From: CAWAND01 sp963797485
GTDB taxonomy: Bacteria; Chloroflexota; Anaerolineae; Anaerolineales; E44-bin32
NCBI GenBank assembly: GCA_963797485.1
Contig: CAWCPF010000001.1
Location: forward strand, 1-64,000
Direction: 5' to 3'
DNA: 64,000 bases
The first letter of the stretch is position 1, and every line of letters begins with the position of its first letter. A model generated the notes under the pieces. That model saw only the letters and a list, made by a program, of their open reading frames with translations. It did not search any database and was not told the origin of the DNA. This document shows positions 56,876 to 64,000 of this stretch, piece after piece. Made by a program: the position numbers and the translations under genes.

Positions 56876-58879
56876 TCAGGGGCCTGGGTCGCGCGCGTAC
56901 ACGACCGTCAGCACGGCCCGGGCGCGCTTGATCTGGTAAATGGGATGGAAGTCTTCTGAAGGCCAAGGCCCCAGGCCGTGCGTCCAACTGCAATTGATCA
57001 CGAAGTCGGCCTCATCGTAGCTGATGCGTTCGTCGATCAGCCTCAAGTCCGGCCTGGCGTAGGGCACGACCTGGACAACCTGGGGCGGCAGCATGACCGT
57101 AGCCCCATACGGCGCCGCGTCATTCAAATACTCTATTCCTTCACGCAGCGAAATGCATGCACGATCGAGCTCATAGAACCCGTCTGCCCGGCTGACCCCG
57201 CCGGCAAAGGTGTTGATATAGATGTACTCGTACGGGTGGAGCCAGGCGATACCCCACACCCCTGGCAGGAGCGCGCCTGTCACCAGGGCCACGCGCAACC
57301 AGCCGGAGCGCAGCCACCCGATGATCGCCTCCAGTGCCATCCCGGCTAGCAGCAGAAGCGGTGGCAGAACAAACAGCAGATGCGTGATGTTGCCGTAAAT
57401 CGTCATCTTCAGGGCAATGAGCGCAAAGAGCGGCACGCCGGCCCAAATCCCGAGCAGGAGGATCAAAGCCGAGCGGTGGTCCCGCCTGGCGAAGCGATAG
57501 GCAGCCAGCCCAATTCCCAAGACAGTCAGGATCACGGCCGGCTCGGTCAGTTCAATTCCGGCCAGATTCGGGAAGTAATACCAAGGGTACTTCGAGGATC
57601 GCAACCAGCGGCCACGATAGAAGGTCTGGTGCGGAGGGAAGTTGGCCGCCAGGTTCAGGCTTTCTACCAACCGTGTCGCCGGGGCAGGCCACAAGTAGGG
57701 CCAGGTCGCCACGGCTATGACGATGGCGACCACCCAATATGCGACCAGGGGCACGGTGGCCCGGCCGCCACCGCGGAACAGGACGACCAGGCTGACCAAC
57801 GCCCCGGCGAACACACCAAGCTGACGAACACAAATCGTCAACCCAAGCAGGACGGCCGAGGCCAGCAGGCTCCAATGCAAGTTGACATGTCGAATGTCCC
57901 CTAGCCAGCCGGCGAGGCGCCGCCGTGACACCGGCAGGATCAAGCCTGCCGCTCCGAGCGCGCCCAGAGCCGCCAGCGGAGGCACGCTCCACCGGATCCA
58001 GCGCCACCCGACATCGAATTTGTCCACATAGTATTCAAGCGGCGTCTTATAGGCATCCGTAGCCACCAAATCGAACAATGCCTGAAAGGGGGCCAATGCG
58101 TGTCCCGCATACGCATTCTCGATCAACCTCACGCCCAGCCCCCGCAGCAGGCCGACCATGAGCAGGTCCGCGCTGACGAGCGCCCACAGGGCGAAGATGC
58201 CAAAGACTATGGACCGGTTCAGACGGGAAAGCCGGCGAAAATCCGACCGCACCGACGAGCCGAGAGCCCGGAGCTCTTCGCCCCACCCCCGACCTGGCTC
58301 GGATTTGGCCGAAGGTTTGGCCAGGCCCTCCCAGTGTTCGGCGGCGATTAAACCGAGTGCGACCGTGGCCATGAAGAGCCCCATGAACGGGGTGTCCTTC
58401 TGGTTGATGAAGCCATGCCCAAAAACGAGCGGCTGAGTGGCGAAGAGCAGCGTCGCCATCCATGCGCCGCGCTTCGACAACAGGCGCAGCCCGATTACAT
58501 ATAGGCTCGCCACGGCCACCAGGAACATGAGGTAGTTGGTCAGATGGCGCCCGTCGGCCAGAGTCCACATCTCGGCGACGGCGTGTATCAGTTTCGAGGT
58601 GGTGACGAAGAACATAAAGTAGACCGGACCGTGTTCGTCGAGGCTCCCCAGGTCGAAATACGTCGCAGAGCCCACGTACGCCCCTAGGGCGGCACTGCCG
58701 ACATCCACGTTGCGCCCCTCGTCGAACGACATACCGTAGTCATTGCCCCATACGAGACCGATCAGCAATCCAACCGCCAGGATGATCCACAGGGGACGGT
58801 GGCCGGTTGAGAGCGCTCGCCCCAGACTGGCCAGGACCGGCTCCGCCTTGGGATCACGCGTAGCGACAGATGCACTCAT
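56876..58879 (-). CDS. Membrane glycosyltransferase, PMT/ArnT-like, copy 2 (intact)
   Basis: About 667 aa, roughly 12 membrane helices. The first extracytoplasmic loop has NDYGMSFDEGRN with the acidic residues expected at the GT-C active site; ATQPLVFGHGFINQKD and a long C-terminal soluble part follow. Probably transfers a sugar from a polyprenyl-phosphate donor to a surface polymer or protein. I chose ATG 58879; TTG 58903 is an alternative with a GA-rich stretch upstream. The pair suggests a tandem duplication followed by divergence. Confidence 0.8.
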   Translation of the reverse strand: MSASVATRDPKAEPVLASLGRALSTGHRPLWIILAVGLLIGLVWGNDYGMSFDEGRNVDVGSAALGAYVGSATYFDLGSLDEHGPVYFMFFVTTSKLIHAVAEMWTLADGRHLTNYLMFLVAVASLYVIGLRLLSKRGAWMATLLFATQPLVFGHGFINQKDTPFMGLFMATVALGLIAAEHWEGLAKPSAKSEPGRGWGEELRALGSSVRSDFRRLSRLNRSIVFGIFALWALVSADLLMVGLLRGLGVRLIENAYAGHALAPFQALFDLVATDAYKTPLEYYVDKFDVGWRWIRWSVPPLAALGALGAAGLILPVSRRRLAGWLGDIRHVNLHWSLLASAVLLGLTICVRQLGVFAGALVSLVVLFRGGGRATVPLVAYWVVAIVIAVATWPYLWPAPATRLVESLNLAANFPPHQTFYRGRWLRSSKYPWYYFPNLAGIELTEPAVILTVLGIGLAAYRFARRDHRSALILLLGIWAGVPLFALIALKMTIYGNITHLLFVLPPLLLLAGMALEAIIGWLRSGWLRVALVTGALLPGVWGIAWLHPYEYIYINTFAGGVSRADGFYELDRACISLREGIEYLNDAAPYGATVMLPPQVVQVVPYARPDLRLIDERISYDEADFVINCSWTHGLGPWPSEDFHPIYQIKRARAVLTVVYARDPGP

Positions 58880-59094
58880 CTCAAGTCCCGATCCATCGAG
58901 CAAAACAGCCCCACCTCTGGCTCAGCCGTGACCTTCGGCAGGTCACGGAAGCGGCCTCCTGCAAACTGGGATTCTAGCACGTGGCCAGCCGCGCACACCC
59001 CGAGCCCATACGGCCGCCGTCTGGGATAGGATGTGGCTGGGTTGTCCAACTGTGGCTATGCGAAGGCTCCTGGAGCATGTTGGCTCCGAACTGG
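58880..59094. other. Divergent gap between glycosyltransferase and prfB genes
   Basis: No gene seen. It should carry the promoter of the minus-strand glycosyltransferases; I could not pick a clear one. Confidence 0.4.
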
Positions 59095-59100
59095 TATAAT
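59095..59100 (+). promoter_or_regulatory. Extended -10 (TGG-TATAAT) of prfB
   Basis: CTGGTATAAT, 67 bases before the prfB ATG. No clear -35. Confidence 0.6.
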
Positions 59101-59166
59101 CTTCCGGCCCTGCAAGACAAACATGTCAATGGCCCAAGGCGCGCCTTGCCCGGCGCCAGGAGACCC

Positions 59167-60268
59167 ATGATGAGCTTGAGCGAGCTTCAATCCGAACTGC
59201 AACAAGACCGGGACCGGATCCAAGACTTGCTGGTGCGCCTTTGACTTCGCCAGCCGCCAAGAAGAACTGGCCAAACTAGAGAAATCCGCCCAAAACCCCA
59301 ATCTGTGGGATGAGCCCGAGCGCGCCCAGAAGCTGATGCAGCGCCTGGCGCGGCTGCGCGACGACGTCGGCAGCTGGCAGGCACTCCAGCAGCGCGTCAT
59401 CGACGCTCTAGAATTGGCGTCCCTGGAGGACGAGAGCCTGGCTGACGAGATTGAGCGCGAGCGCCGCGCCATCCTCACCGACCTCGAACAGCGCGAGTTT
59501 CAGGCCCGACTTTCCGGGCCCTACGACCACGAAGACGCCATTCTTGCCATCCACACGGGCGCGGGTGGAACCGATTCGCAGGACTGGACCAAGATGCTGA
59601 TGCGGATGTACATCCGCTGGGCCGAGCGCCACGATCTCAAGACCGAAATCCTCGATCTGAGCGAGGGCGAGGAAGCCGGGGTGAAGAGCGTCACCATCGC
59701 CGTGGATGGCGACTATGCCTTCGGCAAGCTCAAAGCCGAACGCGGGGTACACCGCCTGGTGCGCCTATCGCCGTTCGATTCGGCCAATCGCCGCCATACG
59801 TCGTTTGCGCTGGCGGAAATCTATCCCCAAGTCGAGACGGCGGACGAAATCCAGATTGACCCAAATGATCTGCGCGTTGACACTTACCGTTCGGCGGGCG
59901 CCGGCGGTCAAAACGTGCAGAAGAATGAAACCGCCATCCGGATCACTCATCTCCCCTCGGGCATTGTGGTGACCTGCCAAAACGAGCGATCGCAAACTCA
60001 AAACAAGGAAAACGCAATGCGCGTCCTCCGTGCCCGGCTGCTTGACCTCAAGCGCCAGCAGCAGGAAGAGGCTTTGGCCAAGATCAAAGGCGCACACGTC
60101 CAGGCGGAATGGGGTTCACAAATTCGTTCGTACGTCTTGCACCCCTACCAGATGGTCAAGGACCACCGAACCGGTTACGAGACCAGTGACACGGCCGGGG
60201 TTCTCGATGGCGACCTGGATGGGTTTATCGAGGCCTATCTGCGAGAACAGGTCGGGCAGGCTGGTTGA
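59167..60268 (+). CDS. prfB: Peptide chain release factor 2, with programmed +1 frameshift
   Basis: Reads stop codons UGA and UAA. The zero frame from ATG 59167 ends at codon 26 in the canonical slip site CTT-TGA-C (59239-59245); +1 slippage continues as L-D-F-A-S-R-Q-E-E-L through SPFDSANRRHTSFA (RF2 recognition region) to GAGGQNVQKNETA (GGQ catalytic loop). So the product is made from 59167-59241 plus 59243-60268. The upstream stimulatory Shine-Dalgarno is weak (GGTGCGC in place of AGGGGG). Unlike the other frame breaks in the window, this is genuine autoregulatory recoding. Confidence 0.95.
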
Positions 60269-60311
60269 TCCCGCCCGGGATGGCGCGTTGCCGGCCCGCC
60301 CGCGCGTCTGA

Positions 60312-60317
60312 TATAAT
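60312..60317 (+). promoter_or_regulatory. -10 element (TGA-TATAAT) of secG
   Basis: CTGATATAAT, 34 bases before the secG GTG. TGn extension present. Confidence 0.55.
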
Positions 60318-60350
60318 GCCGCCTGTTCGACGGCCGGAGGAGGTTGTTGC

Positions 60351-60578
60351 GTGTCACTCTATCTGAATTTGGCGACGCTTGTCGTCTCCGCCGCCTTGAT
60401 CGTGGTCATCATCTTCCAGAGCCGCGCCGCGGGTCTGGGTGGCCTGGCGGGCGGCGACATGGGCGGGACCGGTTACCACGTCCGGCGCGGCGTCGAGCGC
60501 TTGTTGTTCAATATTACGATTGGACTGAGCGTCCTGTTCTTTGTCCTGGCTCTGGTCAGCGTCATCCTGATCGGCTGA
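60351..60578 (+). CDS. secG: Protein translocase subunit SecG
   Basis: 75 aa, two membrane helices (about residues 5-23 and 53-73) separated by the glycine-rich AGLGGLAGGDMGGTGYHVRRG loop, the SecG signature. GTG start with GGAGGAGG upstream. Accessory subunit of the SecYEG channel. Confidence 0.9.
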   Translation: MSLYLNLATLVVSAALIVVIIFQSRAAGLGGLAGGDMGGTGYHVRRGVERLLFNITIGLSVLFFVLALVSVILIG

Positions 60579-60620
60579 GCCTGCGGGCCGGCTCTAAGAG
60601 CCTCCCGACCCGTCTTCCCT

Positions 60621-62321
60621 ATGCGCAACCTCCGCTGGCAGATTCTGATCGCAATCGGCGGTCTGCTCCTCGTTGTCGGCCTGCTGCTCAATCAAACCCC
60701 CACGGCCGTGACCCAGGCACCCCAGCCAATCGCCGGTGGTGTGCACACGGAGGCCCTGATCGGCCATCCCGTTCGGCTCAATCCCATACTGGATACCTAC
60801 AACCAGGTTGACCATGATGTCGATCGATTGATTTACAGCGGGCTGATCCGATTTGACTCACGCGGCGACCCTGAGCCCGACCTGGCCAGCAAGTGGGCCG
60901 TCTCGGCCGACGGGAAGACTTACGCCGTTGCCATCCGGCCAGATGCAACCTGGCACGACAACCAGCCGGTCACAGCAGCCGACGTCATTTTCACCTACTC
61001 GAAGTTCCAGGACGAGGACTTTCCCGGGCCGAGCGACCTGCACGAATTCTGGAAGCAGGTCAAGATCGTCATGGTGGACGACCACACGGTGCAGTTCCAG
61101 CTTCCGGAAGCCTTCGCCCCCTTCCTGGATTATCTTTCGGTCGGTCTGCTGCCTGATCACCTGCTTAGGGGCGTGTCGATCGCCGATTTGATCGACCACC
61201 CCTACAATCTGCACCCGGTTGGGACCGGACCGTTCTACTTCGACCGTTTCCTTACCGATTCGGGAAACCTCACCGGGGTGAGCCTAAACGCCTATGAGGG
61301 CTATTACGGGCAAGCGCCCTACTTGTCCAGGGTTGAGTTTAGGTATTTCGATGACTCCCAGTCCGCATACGAAGCCTTGCGCGCCGGGGATGTAGAAGCT
61401 ATCGGACATGTCACCTCGGATATCCTCCCCGAACTTCTCGCCCAGCCGAACATGAACCTGTACACCGCCCGGCTTCCCATGACTCAGTTAATCTACCTGA
61501 ACCTCAAAGACGACCAGTTGCCATTCCTCCAGGACAAGAACGTTCGACAGGCTCTTATGCTGGCCATCAACCGCCAATCGATCGTGGATCGGATTTTTCA
61601 GGGGCAAGCTGTCGTGGCCACCGGCCCTATTCTGCCCGGCACGTGGGCGTTTGCCAACGAACTACGGCCCACCCCTTTCGATCCGACCGAGGCAGCCCGT
61701 CTGCTGGACCAGGCTGGATGGGAGCTGCCGGCCGGAGCCTCACCCGGTTCGGACAGCTACGTGCGCAGCAAGGATGACGTCAGCCTGTCCTTCACGCTTG
61801 GCTATCCGGACATGGGCCAGGCATCGGAGATCGCCCAATCGGTGCAGGCGTACTGGGCCGCGGTGGGGGTGAAGGCTGACCTGAAACCCGAAGATGCACA
61901 GGCCTTGCTCCAATCGCTGGCGGATCGGAAATATGAAGCCGCCTTGGCCGAGATCAATCTCTCTCGCTACCCGGACCCCGATCCATATCCCTTCTGGCAT
62001 GACTCTCAAGCCGAGAGTGGACAAAACTACAGCGGGTATGTGGATCGCAACACGGGGATTTGGCTCGAGCAAGCCCGCACGACCACCGACCAGGCTCGCC
62101 GTTTCCAGCTCTACCAGAGCTTTCAACACCGCTTCCAAGATCAGGTGCCCGCCATCTTGCTCTTCCACCCAGTCTACACGTATGCGATCAGTGCCGAAGT
62201 CAACGGTGTCAGCATGGGCCCCGTTCTGGATCCCAGCGACCGGTTTGCGAACATCGTCGACTGGTACCTGCTCTCAAAACGCACTTTGAGCACGGTCACT
62301 GCCCCAAGCCCGACCCCGTGA
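60621..62321 (+). CDS. Extracellular solute-binding protein, family 5 (peptide/nickel type)
   Basis: 566 aa with an N-terminal hydrophobic anchor (residues 6-23) but no lipobox Cys, so it is either secreted or signal-anchored. Family 5 marks are IYSGLIRFDSRGDPEPDLASKW, the YAVAIRPDATWHD strand and VRQALMLAINRQSIVDRIF. Probably binds peptides or a similar solute; no permease or ATPase genes are adjacent. 42 nt after secG. Confidence 0.82.
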   Translation: MRNLRWQILIAIGGLLLVVGLLLNQTPTAVTQAPQPIAGGVHTEALIGHPVRLNPILDTYNQVDHDVDRLIYSGLIRFDSRGDPEPDLASKWAVSADGKTYAVAIRPDATWHDNQPVTAADVIFTYSKFQDEDFPGPSDLHEFWKQVKIVMVDDHTVQFQLPEAFAPFLDYLSVGLLPDHLLRGVSIADLIDHPYNLHPVGTGPFYFDRFLTDSGNLTGVSLNAYEGYYGQAPYLSRVEFRYFDDSQSAYEALRAGDVEAIGHVTSDILPELLAQPNMNLYTARLPMTQLIYLNLKDDQLPFLQDKNVRQALMLAINRQSIVDRIFQGQAVVATGPILPGTWAFANELRPTPFDPTEAARLLDQAGWELPAGASPGSDSYVRSKDDVSLSFTLGYPDMGQASEIAQSVQAYWAAVGVKADLKPEDAQALLQSLADRKYEAALAEINLSRYPDPDPYPFWHDSQAESGQNYSGYVDRNTGIWLEQARTTTDQARRFQLYQSFQHRFQDQVPAILLFHPVYTYAISAEVNGVSMGPVLDPSDRFANIVDWYLLSKRTLSTVTAPSPTP

Positions 62322-62339
62322 CATGGCCGGGCCCCATGG

Positions 62340-62345
62340 TATAAT
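62340..62345 (+). promoter_or_regulatory. Extended -10 (TGG-TATAAT) of the S1-domain gene
   Basis: ATGGTATAAT just after the solute-binding gene stop; transcription would start near 62352, upstream of palindrome copy E. Confidence 0.6.
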
Positions 62346-62377
62346 CCGCCGCTGGCCGACCTCACGCCACGCCCACA

Positions 62378-62395
62378 TTGTGAAACTCTTCACAA
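62378..62395. promoter_or_regulatory. Rex-type palindrome, copy E, in the 5' UTR of the S1-domain gene
   Basis: Perfect TTGTGAA-N4-TTCACAA with spacer ACTC, downstream of the predicted start site and 31 bases before the ATG at 62427. Bound protein there could block elongation. Confidence 0.6.
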
Positions 62396-62426
62396 GCGTA
62401 CCCTCCCGCTCGAAAAGGTATCCCTT

Positions 62427-63137
62427 ATGAGCCAGACGCCGCTCAAAGAACTTCAATCCAACCAGGCCCTTTCGGGGCGCGTAGTGCGCATTGAACTGTA
62501 CGGGGCATTCATCGATGTTGGGGCTGAGAAAGAAGGCCTGGTCCACATTTCGATGCTGAAGGGCGGGCGCGTAAACCGGGTCGAAGACGTCGTCCAGGCG
62601 GGCCAGGAAGTGCAGGTCTGGGTCCATCGGGTGGACGCCAAGGCCGGTCGGCTAGAGCTGACCATGATCCGCCCCGTGGATCTGAAATGGCAGGACATCA
62701 AGCCGGGCCTGAGGCTCAAGGGCAAAATCGTCCGGCTGGAGAGTTTTGGAGCCTTTGTGGACGTGGGCGCAGAAAGGCCCGGACTGATCCACGTGAGCGA
62801 AATGAGCGTGGACTACGTCAAGTCGCCTTCCGAGATCGTGAGCGTGGGGGATGAAGTCGAGGTCTCGGTCCTGGATGTGGACCGCAAGAAGCGCCAGATC
62901 CGGCTGAGCATGAAGGTGGTCGATAAGGAAGAGCTGGTTGAGGAGGACGTGCCTGAGGTACCCCAGCTTACGGCCATGGAAGTGGCGATGCGTCGCGCGC
63001 TCGGTCAAGCTGACCAGGCCCCGCAGCCGGCGGGCACGAACGGCCCCGGCCGGTCCCGGCGATCCCGCAAGGCACAAGAAGACCTGCTCCGCAGGACCCT
63101 CGAGCAGCGCCTGAAGACCGGGACCGGTAAAGAGTAG
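62427..63137 (+). CDS. S1 RNA-binding domain protein (two S1 repeats)
   Basis: 236 aa. Two S1 domains (about residues 11-80 and 94-165), each with the typical GxVvrie.fGaFVDvGaekeGLvHiS pattern, seen here as LYGAFIDVGAEKEGLVHIS and ESFGAFVDVGAERPGLIHVS, then a basic tail. Probably a ribosomal protein S1-like translation or RNA-stability factor, shorter than full S1. Palindrome E lies in its leader. Confidence 0.87.
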   Translation: MSQTPLKELQSNQALSGRVVRIELYGAFIDVGAEKEGLVHISMLKGGRVNRVEDVVQAGQEVQVWVHRVDAKAGRLELTMIRPVDLKWQDIKPGLRLKGKIVRLESFGAFVDVGAERPGLIHVSEMSVDYVKSPSEIVSVGDEVEVSVLDVDRKKRQIRLSMKVVDKEELVEEDVPEVPQLTAMEVAMRRALGQADQAPQPAGTNGPGRSRRSRKAQEDLLRRTLEQRLKTGTGKE

Positions 63138-63238
63138 TTTCACGCCGGGCACGACAAGCAGAAAGGCCGCGGGTCACAACCGGCGGCCGAAGTCCCAAGC
63201 ATCCAGATTGACGCACGTTTTAGGTTTTAGGGTCGAGG

Positions 63239-63484
63239 TTACGCCTCTTCCTCGTCGATCCAATCTTCGTCTTCGGCTTCCTCTTCGTCTTCGTAGAGCT
63301 CCTCTTCTTCCTCATCCCACATCTCTTCAAGCTCCGGATCTTCCCAGGTCTCCTCTTCGGTCACGTCGTCGATGCGCGAGTAGGTCATACAGCCCTCGTC
63401 CGGATCAATTTCCACCCCGGCGGCCCCGCAGTACCCTTCTTCCAGGAAGACGCAATCGATGTAGTGGCATCGGATCCGGGGCAT
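63239..63484 (-). CDS. Small acidic protein with N-terminal Cys motif
   Basis: 81 aa. The first 35 residues carry four cysteines (C-H-Y-I-D-C, then C-G and C-M), resembling DUF1540-like small metal-binding domains; the second half is almost entirely Glu/Asp. ATG 63484 has AGGAGG upstream on the minus strand, which fixes the start. Function unknown; a metal-bound acidic adaptor or chaperone-like role is possible. Confidence 0.7.
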   Translation of the reverse strand: MPRIRCHYIDCVFLEEGYCGAAGVEIDPDEGCMTYSRIDDVTEEETWEDPELEEMWDEEEEELYEDEEEAEDEDWIDEEEA

Positions 63485-63501
63485 CACACTCCTCCTGTTT
63501 T

Positions 63502-63966
63502 CTAGAGCGCCTGGGATGAGGATTGCCTCAGCAGAACCAGGCTGATTATCCACAGCCCGAGCATGATCAGAGCTGAGGCCGCACAAAACGGGCAAATGGC
63601 GTGGAGGACGGCCAGCTCGATGTAAGTCAAATAAGCGGAGTACAACACGCCGACCGTCGTCAGGCCAAAAAGGACGAGGCCGAGGTCATCGCCCGCCCGC
63701 CCCCTGCGAAGAATGGCGGCCACGACCATCACGATCGACAAGTATCCGACGGCCCCTAAGACGGCGACGGGCAGCCCTCCGACTTGCGAGTAGATGCTGG
63801 TGTTGACCGTCTCGCAGTCCCCGATGCCGGCGCAGGCCGCCGTCGTACCGGCCAACTTGATCCACGAAAGATATGCCGAATTGGCCAGTCCGAGCAACCC
63901 CAGAATCAGAGCCCCGACCATCCAGGAATGTCCCTGGGCCTCGCCCGTCTGCGTCGTCGGGGTCAA
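63502..63966 (-). CDS. Vitamin K epoxide reductase (VKOR) family protein
   Basis: 154 aa, four membrane helices. The active-site CPFC (near residue 132) and the loop cysteine pair in ACAGIGDCETVNTS are intact, along with LPVAVLGAVGYL. VKOR homologues reoxidise the thiol-disulfide exchange system in bacteria lacking DsbB, using quinone. No fused thioredoxin domain. A partner DsbA-like gene may lie just outside the window. Confidence 0.88.
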   Translation of the reverse strand: MTPTTQTGEAQGHSWMVGALILGLLGLANSAYLSWIKLAGTTAACAGIGDCETVNTSIYSQVGGLPVAVLGAVGYLSIVMVVAAILRRGRAGDDLGLVLFGLTTVGVLYSAYLTYIELAVLHAICPFCAASALIMLGLWIISLVLLRQSSSQAL

Positions 63967-64000
63967 TTCGGGGCCCCCAGCATCCAGGCCGTGAGCGGCG

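Noticed and set aside
60114..60124. TTCACAAATTCG half-site inside prfB
   Set aside because: Only one arm is present and the site is in coding sequence.
1..64000. CRISPR arrays, insertion sequences, integrase or attachment sites
   Set aside because: No regularly spaced repeats, transposase motifs or tRNA-linked duplications were seen on reading the window.

Overview
The window reads as a high-GC bacterial chromosome segment, most likely from an uncultivated member of the Chloroflexota (Anaerolineae-like). Pointers are the STAND/MalT-type ATPases carrying SARP/BTAD output domains, an Os1348/NHLP-type small protein, a DUF1385 membrane protein, a joined mreBCD-PBP2-minCDE-rodA block, and many TGnTATAAT promoters with no clear -35 box. 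Taxonomy is inferred from gene content only. No rRNA, CRISPR array, transposase or phage gene was seen.

Layout. 0.1-11.8 kb: a nucleobase module with two molybdenum-hydroxylase large subunits (one fused to a 2Fe-2S domain), an amidohydrolase/cytosine-deaminase-like enzyme, a small deaminase, and a BMP-type nucleoside ABC importer. 12.0-20.3 kb: a Na+-pumping biotin decarboxylase (alpha, delta, biotin carrier, beta) in one run with FdrA-like and DUF1116 (AllF/AllG-type carbamoyltransferase) proteins, a metal-dependent cyclase-family hydrolase and an unrecognised protein. 20.5-28.6 kb, minus strand: two STAND-BTAD regulators (one heavily interrupted), an NHLP/Os1348-like small protein and an ImmA/IrrE-like protein without its HExxH motif. 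28.7-32.2 kb: transsulfuration genes (PLP gamma-lyase/synthase, CBS-domain cystathionine beta-synthase, ParB-fold serine-kinase-like protein). 32.4-34.8 kb: M20 peptidase and DUF1385 protein. 34.8-38.0 kb: a fluoride riboswitch with its terminator, then two translationally coupled MutS-like ATPases, both interrupted. 38.0-43.75 kb, minus strand: a split glutamate-synthase operon behind a roughly 350-nt structured leader that ends in an attenuator. 43.8-54.7 kb: tilS, then mreB-mreC-mreD-PBP2-minC-minD-minE-rodA-gltX and tRNA-Gln(CUG). 54.8-58.9 kb, minus strand: two paralogous membrane glycosyltransferases. 59-64 kb: prfB with the classic +1 recoding site, secG, a solute-binding protein, an S1-domain protein, an acidic Cys-containing protein and a VKOR-family protein.

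Two themes cut across the window. First, an 18-bp palindrome TTGTGAA-N4-TTCACAA, identical to the Rex redox-repressor consensus, occurs five times, always between genes; two copies lie between convergent genes where no promoter is expected. Second, many genes, including essential single-copy ones (gltX, rodA), are split by mostly +1 single-base changes. This points to uncorrected sequence errors rather than true decay for most of them, so genes marked as interrupted should be read as probably intact in the organism unless stated otherwise.
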